A stretch of DNA of 64,000 nt, from positions 1 to 64,000 of the forward strand of contig CAIRYQ010000089.1 of assembly GCA_903882875.1 (NCBI GenBank), in the 5' to 3' direction. The DNA is from an uncultured Spartobacteria bacterium (lineage in GTDB: Bacteria; Verrucomicrobiota; Verrucomicrobiia; Chthoniobacterales; Chthoniobacteraceae). A program made the translations under genes and the position numbers. Below the pieces are notes generated by a model. That model did not search any database and was not told the DNA's origin. It saw nothing but the letters and a program-made list of their open reading frames with translations. Positions 42,755-51,165 of this stretch are shown here, one piece after another (the stretch's first letter is position 1; each line of letters opens with the position of its first letter).

Positions 42755-45343
42755 ATGAAAGTTCCTCCGCTCCTTTCCGCGAGAACGCTCGTCGCACTCG
42801 CAATGCTCGGCATCTGTGCGAACCGTGCATTTTCACAGATCCCGTCCGCTCCGCTCCGCGAGACTGAGCAGAAGCAGGCGCATCTCCAGAATGAGACAAA
42901 GCTGCTCGCCGACACGCTCGATGCGATGCTCGGCGAATACGAGCGCAACAATCTCGCGGGTGAGGATGCCGCGTCCGTGCGCCGCGTGCGTGAGTCGCTC
43001 GGTTCGCTTTCGGCCACCGAGATGCGGCAGGTCGTGGACCTTCTCCAGCGCGCGCGTGCGGCGACGAATCCAGACGCAGCGGTGAAGACTGTCGCGGATG
43101 CGTTCACCGCGCAGAAGCAGATCGTGACGGCGATCCAGCGCATCCTCGCGGAACACCTGCGCGAGCAGGAGGCGGCGGAGATTTCGCGGCAGTTGCATGA
43201 GCTTGCGGACCGCCAGGCGCGCAATCTGCAGAATGGAATCGAAGTCGCGCGGATGACTTCCGGCCTGCGTTTTGCAAATCCTGCCGCAGTTGCCGAAGCG
43301 CAGATCACGGCGCAGCTCGGCGAGCAGTCGGCCATCGCTGAAGAGATGAAGATGATCCGCGGCAAGATCGCGAGGCTCGCCGAAAATCCCGAGAACGCAG
43401 CCGCGGCAGAATCTTTCAAGGCCGCCGCGAAACAGATCGCGCAGGCCGAACCCGCCGCGGAAAAGGCGGCGGAGTCGCTGAAGGCGGCACAGATTTTCAA
43501 GGCAGCAGCGGACGAAAAGGCGACGCGTGACGAGTTGCGGAAAGTCGCGCGCCAGATCGCGCCGCGCGAGCAGGGCCCCGAGGCGTTGCGCAAGGCGGAG
43601 CGTGAACTTGGCGACGTCATCGCCGAGCAGCGGCAGATGCGCGACGCGACCGCGCAACAGAAAAAGGCGGCGGATTTTGAGAAATGGCTCGCGGAAAAAA
43701 TCGCGGCGAACGACGGAGTCAACGGCCTGCCGCAGCGGCTGCGCAACCAGCCCGCCACCGCGCTGCGGGCGGACGCAGAGGCGCGCGCGCGCTTCCAGGC
43801 CGAGCAGCGCCAGAAGGACATGCAGCTCGGCACGCTTGAGGATCAGCAGGGCGAACTCGCGGGCAAGACGGACGCACTCGCGCAGAAAGTCGCCGAGGTG
43901 CCGGAGGCCGCAAACGAGTTGAAAAATGCGACCGCAAAAATGCAGGAGGCACGCGCCGCGATGCAGGATGCGAACGCGCCGCAGGCTGCCGAACAGCAGG
44001 ACGCCGCGCTCGCGCAGCTCGCGGCGGCGCACGCGGAATTGAAACACCGTGCCGACGAGGCCGAGGCTGCAAGGCAGCTTGCCCAAAAGCAGGAACAGAA
44101 CGCACCAGGCCAGGCGGCCAATTCGGCCAACGCTGCCGCCGCCGCCGTGCAACAGGCCGCACAGGTGGCCGCAGCACAGCAGCAACTCGCGCAGGCGCAG
44201 CAGCAGATTCAGCAGGCACAGGCAAATCTCCAGCAGGCCGCGCAGCAGAACGGACAGCAGGCTGCACAAAACGCGGCGCAGGCCGCACAGCAGGCGGCAC
44301 AGGCCGCGCAGCAAGCCGCCGCCGCCGCACAGGCCGCGCAGCAGCAGGCGCAAAAAGCAGAGAACCAGCCCGCCGCGCAGCAAGCCGCGCAAGCGGCACA
44401 GCAGGCAAACGAAGCCGCTCAAGTTGCGCAGCAAGCCGCGCAAAACGCGCAGCAGATGGCCGCAAAGCAGCAGTCTGCGCAGGCGGCACAGCAAGCCGCA
44501 CAGCAGGCGGGCCAGGCCGCGCAGGCTGCTCAGCAGGCGGCACAGGCCGCGCAAAATTCCCAGCAAGCTGCGGCGCAAGCCGCGCAACAGGCGGCGCAGG
44601 CCGGGCAACCTGCCGCACAGGAAGCAAACCAGCAGGCAGCGCAGCAGGCGGGTCAGGCCGCACAAGCCGCGCAGCAGGCCGCGCAAGCAGCACAGCAGGC
44701 GCAGCAGATGGCGCAGGCCGCGGCACAGGCTGCGCAAAATGCGGCGCAGCAGGCGCAGGCGAATGCCTCGATGCAGCAGGCTGCGCAACAGCTTGCCCAA
44801 GCTGCGCAGGGTGCCGCGCAGGCGGCTGGGCAGGGCGGTGCGCAACCTGGCTCGACAGCACAGCAGGCGATGCAGCAGGCCGCGCAGCAACTTTCCGCCG
44901 CGACATCGCAGGCGCAAAGCGGGCAGAACGCCGCCGCGCAACAATCCGCACAGAGCGCCGCGCAATCACTCGCACAGGCGCAGGCTTCGATGGCCGCGCA
45001 GCAGGCCGGACTCTCGCCTTCCCAGGGCGGCGCGCCAATGCCGGGATCTGGGCAGGCTGGCAAAGGCGCGCAGCCGGGGCAGGGACAGGGCCAGGCGCCG
45101 GGAAAATCTTCGCAGGCGGGCAACGGCCCGTCGCAGGGTGCCGAGAGCTACACGCGCGGCGATCCGAAAGCCGTCGAGCGTGCCGCACGCGAGGTGGCGT
45201 TGAAAAATGCAAACTTCATCGGCCTGCCAACGCGCGAACGCGCGGCGATCCAGCAGTCGCTCCGCGAAAAATATCCGCAGGAATACGGCGCGCTCGTCGA
45301 GCAATACCTGCTGAACCTCGCGAACGAGAGCGGAAAAAAATAA
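42755..45343 (+). CDS. Exported 862-residue protein with Ala/Gln-rich tail
   Basis: The protein begins with a signal peptide (MKVPPLLSARTLVALAMLGICANRAFS). Residues about 30-445 are highly helical and charged, likely coiled coil. From about residue 448 to 792 the sequence is almost only Ala and Gln in irregular QAAQQAAQ patterns, with occasional Asn, Lys and Ser, and then a Gly/Pro-rich linker. The last 70 residues are ordinary (ARREVALKNANFIGLPTRERAA type) and may be a folded anchor. It follows the DUF4175-like gene; an earlier GTG at 42692 overlaps that stop, but the signal peptide supports 42755. Codon choice (GCN, CAR) leaves long antisense frames open; these are shadows. Role unknown; a structural cell-envelope fibre or scaffold is plausible. 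Confidence 0.75.
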   Translation: MKVPPLLSARTLVALAMLGICANRAFSQIPSAPLRETEQKQAHLQNETKLLADTLDAMLGEYERNNLAGEDAASVRRVRESLGSLSATEMRQVVDLLQRARAATNPDAAVKTVADAFTAQKQIVTAIQRILAEHLREQEAAEISRQLHELADRQARNLQNGIEVARMTSGLRFANPAAVAEAQITAQLGEQSAIAEEMKMIRGKIARLAENPENAAAAESFKAAAKQIAQAEPAAEKAAESLKAAQIFKAAADEKATRDELRKVARQIAPREQGPEALRKAERELGDVIAEQRQMRDATAQQKKAADFEKWLAEKIAANDGVNGLPQRLRNQPATALRADAEARARFQAEQRQKDMQLGTLEDQQGELAGKTDALAQKVAEVPEAANELKNATAKMQEARAAMQDANAPQAAEQQDAALAQLAAAHAELKHRADEAEAARQLAQKQEQNAPGQAANSANAAAAAVQQAAQVAAAQQQLAQAQQQIQQAQANLQQAAQQNGQQAAQNAAQAAQQAAQAAQQAAAAAQAAQQQAQKAENQPAAQQAAQAAQQANEAAQVAQQAAQNAQQMAAKQQSAQAAQQAAQQAGQAAQAAQQAAQAAQNSQQAAAQAAQQAAQAGQPAAQEANQQAAQQAGQAAQAAQQAAQAAQQAQQMAQAAAQAAQNAAQQAQANASMQQAAQQLAQAAQGAAQAAGQGGAQPGSTAQQAMQQAAQQLSAATSQAQSGQNAAAQQSAQSAAQSLAQAQASMAAQQAGLSPSQGGAPMPGSGQAGKGAQPGQGQGQAPGKSSQAGNGPSQGAESYTRGDPKAVERAAREVALKNANFIGLPTRERAAIQQSLREKYPQEYGALVEQYLLNLANESGKK

Positions 45344-45650
45344 CACGGAACCCGGAGGCCGTGATTTGCTTCGCGTCTCAAAGGCGGCCAGCGTTGCGTT
45401 TCAGGCAGACATCTGCTGCGGACGTGAATGAGGAGGCCGCGAAGCACGCGAGCGGATGCAAAAAGAACCCATTGGAAAACTTGCGCGATTCGCCCCGCAG
45501 CCAAATCGGTTTCCGCGAGACTTGTATTCCGCGTGTTCGGTGGCTCCCGTTGCCACGTTGAGCTTCAATCGAAATGCACTGGATTGTCGGCTGTGTCAGT
45601 CGCATCAGAATCCATGTTCTGAATCCGCCTGCCGCCACGGAGAGCGGCTG
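45344..45650. other. Intergenic stretch without a recognisable gene
   Basis: The gap from 45344 to the small lipoprotein gene (45717) holds only short overlapping frames with no recognisable product. GC is slightly lower than the flanks. No tRNA-like cloverleaf was seen. A terminator hairpin closes it on the right. Confidence 0.55.
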
Positions 45651-45692
45651 AAAACTGACGGGGCGCACCGTTTCCAGTGCGCCCCGTCGTTT
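45651..45692 (-). terminator. Intrinsic terminator, 12-bp perfect stem
   Basis: GACGGGGCGCAC at 45657-45668 pairs perfectly with 45677-45688 around an 8-base loop. Read on the minus strand it is followed by AGTTTT, so it would end the transcript of the small lipoprotein gene 28 bases past its stop. On the plus strand it is followed by GTTT and might work both ways. Confidence 0.8.
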
Positions 45693-45716
45693 GGATGATG
45701 TCCGGTGGAGCCGGCG

Positions 45717-45836
45717 CTACTTTTTCTTCGCGCAGCAGGACTTTCCGTCCGCGCAGGCCGGTGCCGGCTTCTTGTGTGCGCAGCCGCTGATTCCGACGGC
45801 GAGGACCGCGGCGATGATGACGATGAGGTTTTTCAT
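45717..45836 (-). CDS. Small Cys-rich lipoprotein
   Basis: A 39-residue protein too short for most gene finders. MKNLIVIIAAVLAVGISGC is a lipoprotein signal with the lipobox cysteine at residue 19. The mature peptide is only 21 residues and includes PACADGKSCCAKKK, with three more cysteines and a lysine tail, which might bind metal or heme-free thiol partners. The start is supported by the lipoprotein signal and the CA-rich leader (CCAACCAACACCAACCT) similar to that of other genes here. A strong terminator follows. Function unknown. Confidence 0.75.
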   Translation of the reverse strand: MKNLIVIIAAVLAVGISGCAHKKPAPACADGKSCCAKKK

Positions 45837-46079
45837 AGGTTGGTGTTGGTTGGTTTTTGGTTGTGCTGCGCCGCCGTTTCCGCCGACGCAACGGTGCGCA
45901 GTGTTTCCATGGTTTGCGCCCAAGGCAAGGCGAGATGGCTTACGCTTGAGTTTCGGTCGCGCGGGATTTTGGAGATGCGGGACCGTTGCATGGCTTCGGG
46001 GTTCCCCACGAATTCATCCTTCTGCCTGTATCCCGCATCATTCCCGCATTGGAAAAAGGGGCATCAGCTCCGTACGGAT
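45837..46079. other. Intergenic region before S18 terminator
   Basis: The gap between the small lipoprotein start and the S18 gene is 316 bases. Its left end on the plus strand is G/T-rich (TTGGTGTTGGTTGGTTTTT), which is the CA-rich leader of the lipoprotein when read on the minus strand. The middle has no gene or clear promoter. The right end holds the hairpin at 46080-46114. Confidence 0.5.
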
Positions 46080-46114
46080 CAAAAGCGCGCCACCATGCCG
46101 GCGGCGCGCTTTTG
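46080..46114 (-). terminator. rpsR: Terminator hairpin after rpsR
   Basis: CAAAAGCGCGCC at 46080-46091 is the reverse complement of 46103-46114, a perfect 12-bp stem with an 11-base loop. It sits 39 bases past the S18 stop, and the stem carries its own T-run on the minus strand. It most likely ends the dksA-like/rpmG/rpsR transcript. Confidence 0.75.
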
Positions 46115-46152
46115 AAAAAGGAAGCGTCGAGCGGGACGGGTGTCCTGGCGCT

Positions 46153-46395
46153 TCAGCGCATCAGCAGCGCCTGGCGGGCGCGCTTGATCGCGTTGTTGAT
46201 CTTGCGATGGAAGCGGGCCGGCACGCCGGTCGCACGGCGGGGAAGGATCTTCCCGGCCTCGGTGACGTAGCGTTTGAGGAGCTCCGGGTTCTTCCAGTCG
46301 AGCGCCTCGAGTGCGACGTCCACGCGGCGGCGGGGCATGGCCCGGTTGGCCTTGCGGAAATTAGTGCGGCGCTGGGGTGTTTTTGGCTGGCTCAT
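46153..46395 (-). CDS. rpsR: 30S ribosomal protein S18
   Basis: An 80-residue protein that matches bS18: NFRKANRAMPRRRVD at the start, WKNPELLKRYVTEAGKILPRR, and AIKRARQALLMR at the end. It is a small-subunit protein of the platform region. Here it follows rpmG with 1 base between and the DksA/TraR-like gene before that. In many bacteria S18 sits with rpsF, ssb and rplI; here rplI is about 12 kb away next to dnaB, and rpsF and ssb are not in view. Confidence 0.95.
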   Translation of the reverse strand: MSQPKTPQRRTNFRKANRAMPRRRVDVALEALDWKNPELLKRYVTEAGKILPRRATGVPARFHRKINNAIKRARQALLMR

Positions 46396-46396
46396 G

Positions 46397-46570
46397 TTAC
46401 TTGATTTCGCGGTGAAGCGTGCGGCGCTTCAGATTCGGGTTGTATTTCTTTTTCTCGAGCCGGTTCGGTGTGTTGAGGCTCTTCTTGTTGCGCTTGGAGA
46501 TGTAGCGGGAGACGGGTTTGCCCTCCGCTTTCGCCTCAGTGCATTCGAGGATGATGAAGTCGCGTGCCAT
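46397..46570 (-). CDS. rpmG: 50S ribosomal protein L33
   Basis: A 57-residue protein read directly from the sequence ([20 protein letters not shown] at the start, [20 protein letters not shown] at the end). This is bL33; the [13 protein letters not shown] segment is diagnostic. It lacks the two CxxC pairs of the zinc-binding form, having only one cysteine, so it is the zinc-independent type. Its stop is 1 base before the S18 start and its start is 6 bases after the DksA-like stop, so the three genes share a transcript. Confidence 0.96.
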   Translation of the reverse strand: MARDFIILECTEAKAEGKPVSRYISKRNKKSLNTPNRLEKKKYNPNLKRRTLHREIK

Positions 46571-46576
46571 GGTGTG

Positions 46577-47278
46577 TTATTCTTCCTGTGCTTTGGGTGG
46601 TGTTTCTTCGGGTTCGTCGGCATCGCCGTCGGATTCGCCTTCGCTCTCAGTGAGACCGAAGAGTGAGGTGACGGGGACGCGCGAGCGTGAGAAGCGTTTG
46701 TTCTTTTCGAGCTCCGCCTGGCACTCGACAGTGCAGCGGGCGAAGGGCATGGCCTCAAGGCGGAGGTGGGAGATTTGTTTGCCGCTCATCTCGCAGACGC
46801 CGTAGGTGCCGGCGTCAATGCGCTTGAGGGCTTCCTCGATTTCGTAGAGCGCGTCCTGTTCCTGCGAGAGGAGCGAGAGCGCGAAGTCCTTGTCATACGC
46901 GTCGCTGCCCGCGTCGGCCTGGTGCATTCCGAACGCGCTGGCCTCGCTGCCCTCGGGGCGTGCGCGGAGCGTGTCCTTTGCGACGCCGGCCATCGAGTCG
47001 AGGATTGTGTCGCGCAATGCCATGAGGCGTTGCTTCTGCTGTTTGAGGAATGGCGTGAGCTTCACCGGCGCCTTCGGTTTTTCCGGCGGCCGTGCGCCCA
47101 GGACGGGCTTTGCAACGACTTTCGCCGGCTTGCCTTTTTGGACCTTGTTCGCGGGCTTGGTCGTCGCTTTCGCCTTTGCTCCGGGCTTCGCTTTTGCGAC
47201 GGCCTTGTTCGCGGGCTTGCTTGCCTTCGCCTTGGGCGAGGGCTTCTTTGCGGCTTTCTTTGGCTGCGATTTTGGCAT
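46577..47278 (-). CDS. DksA/TraR-family protein with Lys/Ala/Pro-rich N-terminus
   Basis: A 233-residue protein. The first about 75 residues are a basic tail of Lys, Ala and Pro (KKAAKKPSPKAKA style), as in some histone-H1-like proteins. The rest is DksA/TraR-like: a coiled-coil segment (LKQQKQRLMALRDTILDSM), an ALYEIEEALKRIDAGTYGVCEMSG motif, then a zinc-finger region. Of the usual four cysteines only three are seen (VCEMSG, ARCTVEC), so zinc binding is partial or altered. It should bind RNA polymerase in the secondary channel, or DNA by the tail. It leads the rpmG-rpsR operon, with a candidate promoter just upstream. The start at 47278 is set by the basic MPKSQPKK leader. Confidence 0.87.
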   Translation of the reverse strand: MPKSQPKKAAKKPSPKAKASKPANKAVAKAKPGAKAKATTKPANKVQKGKPAKVVAKPVLGARPPEKPKAPVKLTPFLKQQKQRLMALRDTILDSMAGVAKDTLRARPEGSEASAFGMHQADAGSDAYDKDFALSLLSQEQDALYEIEEALKRIDAGTYGVCEMSGKQISHLRLEAMPFARCTVECQAELEKNKRFSRSRVPVTSLFGLTESEGESDGDADEPEETPPKAQEE

Positions 47279-47313
47279 GGGAAATTCGGTGTTCTGGAAC
47301 GAAAAGGGCGGGA

Positions 47314-47342
47314 TAGATACGGACTTCACCCCTGCGGCGCAA
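47314..47342 (-). promoter_or_regulatory. Candidate promoter for the dksA-like/rpmG/rpsR operon
   Basis: On the minus strand TTGCGC and TATCTA are 17 bases apart. The -10 element is about 36 bases before the DksA-like start. The match is moderate at -35 and good at -10. Confidence 0.5.
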
Positions 47343-47410
47343 GGGGATAATGGGAACATTTTTCACAGCGCGCCAAAGACGTTTTGGATTCGGAAAATGG
47401 CCGCCCGTTT

Positions 47411-48268
47411 TCACGAACTCGCGCTTCCGTAGCGGCGCAACGCGAGCAGCCACAGCGCTCGTGTGGTGGCGAGAACGATGAGCGTCGCCACGACGAGCAT
47501 CGCGAATCCGAGCCACGGTGAATCGAACGGCCGCGCGAGGATTTTCGCGGGCACATTCGAGACGAGGATGATCGGCAGCAGCCAAGTGAAGACGAAGCGG
47601 AACACGCCGCGGAACACCGCCTCCGGGTAGCGGCCGATGTGGAAGAGATTGAAGTAGCCGTGGATGAAGCTCTGCGCGCGCACGATCCAGAAGCTCATGC
47701 ACGAGAGGCCGAACATGACGGCGTAGTGCACTGCAATTCCGAACGGCACGGCGCACGCAAACAGCGCGATCTGCGCCGCACTCGGAGCGACGCCGAGCTT
47801 TGACATTGCAAAGATCACGATGCCCACGCCCACGAGCGAATTCACGATGCAGTCGAAGCTCACCTGCCGCGTGCTCACGGCGAATTGCGCATCCATCGGC
47901 AGCGTGAGCATGAGATCGAGCCGCCCGGTGCGGACGAGCTCGGGCAGGTTTGCGATGTTCAGGTAAAAGAACGCCTGGAAAAGCTGCGAGATGATCTGGT
48001 GCACGCCGACGAGCGTGACGACCTGCCACTTCGTCCATCCCGCGATTTCATTCACCTGCCCGTACAGCACCTCGATGAATGCAAGCTGCCCGGCGAACCA
48101 CAGCAGCTCGACGACCATCCAGAGCAGGAAGTTCAGCTTGAAGTTCATCTCGCGGATGAGTGAGTTCCGCGCGGCGAGGCGGAAGATGGAGAGGTAGCGG
48201 TTCAAAAGTTTTCGGGGCGTGTGTCGGCGGATTTTTTCGGAAGCCGGAATTTGCGATGGTGGCACCAC
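47411..48268 (-). CDS. ABC-2-type transporter permease
   Basis: A 285-residue membrane protein with about six hydrophobic segments, among them FLLWMVVELLWFAGQLAFIEVLY and FAMLVVATLIVLATTRALWLLAL. ARTGRLDLMLTLPMD resembles the cytosolic loop of DUF990/ABC-2 family permeases that export drugs, lipids or polysaccharides. No ATPase gene is adjacent in this window, so the partner is elsewhere. The start at 48268 gives a 20-residue soluble leader; a methionine at about residue 41 would be a shorter alternative. Confidence 0.8.
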   Translation of the reverse strand: MVPPSQIPASEKIRRHTPRKLLNRYLSIFRLAARNSLIREMNFKLNFLLWMVVELLWFAGQLAFIEVLYGQVNEIAGWTKWQVVTLVGVHQIISQLFQAFFYLNIANLPELVRTGRLDLMLTLPMDAQFAVSTRQVSFDCIVNSLVGVGIVIFAMSKLGVAPSAAQIALFACAVPFGIAVHYAVMFGLSCMSFWIVRAQSFIHGYFNLFHIGRYPEAVFRGVFRFVFTWLLPIILVSNVPAKILARPFDSPWLGFAMLVVATLIVLATTRALWLLALRRYGSASS

Positions 48269-48400
48269 GCGGGTTGCACCGAAGCAGTCGGATTGAAAAG
48301 CGCCCGGCGCAAATCATCCCCGTCATTCGTGAAATCCGCGGTGAATATTTTTCCAGTCCAAGGAACACGGTTTCCGCCGACGGCGCGGACTGTGCGCAGA

Positions 48401-50002
48401 TCAGTGCCGGACGGACTTCGTGTTGACTGCGGGTGCATGGAAGACGTGGCACGCCTGGCAGTCCCACATCGCGCCGCCGTGCTCGCGCTGGAATGCGGCG
48501 GAGGTGCGTTCGGTGGGGCCGGCTTGCGCGACGGAGACGGCGCCGGAATCGGGCGCGCGGTGGCATTCGGCGCAGGACTTTTGCGTGGGAAGCAGGATGT
48601 CGCTCGTGAGCTTGCTGCTCTTGGCCGCGTGGCAGTCCGCGCATGCCACATGGCTGTGCGGCTGGTGGGTGAAGCTGCCCTTTTGCAGCCAGCGCATCGC
48701 CATGTTCGGTGGCGTGACGGCGGGTGCGCGATCAATCGTCGGCGGGGCGACCTCGTGGCACTTGGCGCATTCGGTGAGGAATTTCGCGTTCCCCGCGCGC
48801 ATCCGGCGGATGTCCGGTTCGGTCTTGGGATCGCCTTCAAAAAACACGCGCTGTTCGAGGTCCGGGAGTTTGAGCGATTTGCTGCGCAGGCTCAATGCGG
48901 CCATCTCGGCGTCGGCGCGTTTCGCGAGATCGTCCGGTGCGGTCACGCCTTCGGCGCGCAGGGCGTTCTCGATCGGGATGCGGATGCTGGCGAGGAACCA
49001 GCGGACCTTTTCCGCATCGTGGTGCGGGATGCGGAGGTTCGGAAGGTCGGGGAGAATCTGGAGCGTGTGGCATTGCTTGCAATGCTGCTCGTAGGTCACG
49101 GGCTGCTTGAAATTGCCGCTGGGGCCGGGCGAGTGGCAGTCGGTGCAGTCCAGTGCGTGTTCTTTTCCCGCGCCGGACAAGTCGGGGCGGAGATGCCGCG
49201 CGTGGTTGAATTTGATCTTGGCCGGGTCGCTCAACTTTGGATTTTCATACGCGAATGGCGGATGCCCGTGTGCGAAATCGGAAAAGGCGACAGGCTTCCG
49301 TTTCGCGTCGGACGGCGGGATGAAGGTGACGAGGCCGTCGCCGAGATTTCGGTTTTCGCCGGTCGCCGCGATGGGCGGATTGGACAAAGGCTGCGACTGG
49401 CGGTGGTAGGCAAGTTCGCCGAGGTTGTCATGGCACGCGGCGCACTGGCTCGCGGATGGCAGCGCCATCCGATCGCCGCTCGTGTGCTCGCGATGGCACA
49501 CGAAGCAATTGTCCGCGCGCACGTTCACCGATTCGGCGGCCACGGAAACGAGGTGCAGCCCTACGGTCTGCGGGAGATGAACGCCAAACGTCGGATGGCA
49601 TGCGAGGCACGCCTGATCCATCGCCGAAGATCCGGACATGTGTGCGTGCGGCGAACCTTTCCCGGGATTCTTGGCGGTGAAAACGGCGGCTACGATTCCG
49701 GGGAGCGAACGGGTGTCGTGCGATTCGGACAGGCGCGCTTTCAGCGCATCGGTCTGCCCGTCCGTGTGGCACGCACGGCAGTCCTGCGCGAGCGGTGCGT
49801 GGCCGTGGGAAAGGGGGCCTTTGCTAAAAATCGTGTCCCTTTTCCAATGCCGGTAACTCACCACCGCACCCATTGACAAAGCCAGCGCCGCCAGGAAGCA
49901 CCACAGCCGGATCCTGCGGAGATAGTGCGGCCTGCGGAAATAGCCGAGGTTTGCGGCATATTGCCCGGCGCGTTGTTTCTGTGTGGGAGAATTGTCGTCC
50001 AT
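48401..50002 (-). CDS. Membrane-anchored decaheme cytochrome c
   Basis: A 533-residue protein with ten CXXCH heme motifs, seen in order as CRACH, CLACH, CFVCH, CAACH, CTDCH, CKQCH, CAKCH, CADCH, CAECH and CQACH. A single N-terminal membrane segment (LWCFLAALALSMGAVVSY) anchors it, with the hemes outside. It resembles multiheme cytochromes that pass electrons between a quinone-linked membrane protein and periplasmic partners. The upstream gene (50012-50935) ends 9 bases before this start and encodes a cytochrome-b-like membrane protein. No catalytic domain such as nitrite reductase is evident. Confidence 0.92.
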   Translation of the reverse strand: MDDNSPTQKQRAGQYAANLGYFRRPHYLRRIRLWCFLAALALSMGAVVSYRHWKRDTIFSKGPLSHGHAPLAQDCRACHTDGQTDALKARLSESHDTRSLPGIVAAVFTAKNPGKGSPHAHMSGSSAMDQACLACHPTFGVHLPQTVGLHLVSVAAESVNVRADNCFVCHREHTSGDRMALPSASQCAACHDNLGELAYHRQSQPLSNPPIAATGENRNLGDGLVTFIPPSDAKRKPVAFSDFAHGHPPFAYENPKLSDPAKIKFNHARHLRPDLSGAGKEHALDCTDCHSPGPSGNFKQPVTYEQHCKQCHTLQILPDLPNLRIPHHDAEKVRWFLASIRIPIENALRAEGVTAPDDLAKRADAEMAALSLRSKSLKLPDLEQRVFFEGDPKTEPDIRRMRAGNAKFLTECAKCHEVAPPTIDRAPAVTPPNMAMRWLQKGSFTHQPHSHVACADCHAAKSSKLTSDILLPTQKSCAECHRAPDSGAVSVAQAGPTERTSAAFQREHGGAMWDCQACHVFHAPAVNTKSVRH

Positions 50003-50011
50003 CGGCGCATG

Positions 50012-50935
50012 CTAATTGGCGGGCGAGACAAAGCTGACCGCGGCGAGCGCGTGCCATGCGGTGCCGACGAGCAGGGCGACGGATGATGGGACATGCACGA
50101 TCAGCCAGCCGTGGAGCAGGTGGTGCAGGCGCGTCTGGAGATCCATCATGCGGCGCTCATCGCACCATTTCTGGAGCTGGTCTATGCGCGGCTTCCACTT
50201 CGGATCGGTATTGAGCCTCAGCGATGAAAAGGCGGCGATGGCCGCGCGTTCGTTGCCCAGGCGGTGAGCGCGGCCGTCGCGCGCCGAGAGATACGGGATG
50301 CAATCCTGATCCGCAAAACGCAGGATCGCCGTGAGGGATTGCTGATCGGCGTCCGCCGATGAAACCGTGCCCACGGCGGGCCGTTCGTTTTTCAGATCCT
50401 CGCGCAGCTCCGCAACCGCCTGCACGAGCACGCTGCGGAGGTGCGGGATTTCCTCGAACACGAATTCCCGCGCGAGGCGTTCACGCATGAGGCCCGGCAC
50501 AAACTGCTGGAGCACGATGCCGACGACGCCGGACACCATCACGATCGCATAGAGCACCATGAGCCCGCCCGTATGCCATCCGCCGAGGTGAAACCCGCAG
50601 TGAAACAGCACGAGCGGGAGCGTGAGGACGGTGAGCCAGATGTGCGCCTTCAGCCACCACTGCACGCTGCCGATCGGCCATGTGCGCTTCTTTTTCCGGA
50701 TGCCGAGCGCGGCTGCGAAAAGAAAGATGAGGAACGCGGCGGAGCCGAAAATCAGCCCGAGCGGCGTGCCGCCGAAAGTCCGGCGCAGCGGCGGCGCGGA
50801 GCCGAGGAACGCGGGCAGCGAAAACGGAAACGGCAGCCGGTGCGGGAAAAAATTTGCGACAAAAAGAAAGCCGCACACCGCGGTCGCAAGGATCACGAAG
50901 AGAATCCAGAGCGAATGGGAGCGGTCTATTTTCAC
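50012..50935 (-). CDS. Cytochrome-b-like membrane protein
   Basis: A 307-residue protein with five or so hydrophobic segments: two at the N-terminus (LWILFVILATAVCGFLFVANF; LIFGSAAFLIFLFAAALG), a pair in the middle (WLTVLTLPLVLFHCGFHLGG; MVLYAIVMVSGVVGIVLQQ) and one at the C-terminus (VHVPSSVALLVGTAWHALAAV). Histidines at LKAHIW, LVLFHCGFH, RLHHLLHGW and GTAWHAL could bind b-type hemes as in cytochrome b561-like quinol oxidoreductases. No clear ATG suits the start; I chose the GTG at 50935 before the first membrane segment. It is operonic with the decaheme gene. Confidence 0.75.
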   Translation of the reverse strand: MKIDRSHSLWILFVILATAVCGFLFVANFFPHRLPFPFSLPAFLGSAPPLRRTFGGTPLGLIFGSAAFLIFLFAAALGIRKKKRTWPIGSVQWWLKAHIWLTVLTLPLVLFHCGFHLGGWHTGGLMVLYAIVMVSGVVGIVLQQFVPGLMRERLAREFVFEEIPHLRSVLVQAVAELREDLKNERPAVGTVSSADADQQSLTAILRFADQDCIPYLSARDGRAHRLGNERAAIAAFSSLRLNTDPKWKPRIDQLQKWCDERRMMDLQTRLHHLLHGWLIVHVPSSVALLVGTAWHALAAVSFVSPAN

Positions 50936-51165
50936 GGGGTCACGCCTCGGCTCGCTGTGGCGGTGCGGCGTGTGAAACCGTTTGCGCGGGACATGCGGAT
51001 GTCTGCGGGGCTTCTGCGCATCGCGGCGGTTTGAGGGGCATCGGCCATGGAAATCACGTCCGAGTTCGGTAGCCGCCATGCGCGCGGGGTGCCAGCATGA
51101 AATCATGCGGCGCAGCGCCATTTTGGTGTTCGACTTCCCACCGCGGATCGAACAGGGATTCCTGC

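Noticed and set aside
42833-45212. Very long minus-strand frames rich in Arg, Leu, Cys or Pro opposite the Ala/Gln-rich gene
   Set aside because: They arise from GCN/CAR codon repetition on the other strand. The composition is unnatural and no domain is present.
45344-45716. A possible tRNA or small RNA in the gap before the lipoprotein gene
   Set aside because: No cloverleaf or conserved T-loop sequence was found; only the terminator hairpin at its right end is supported.
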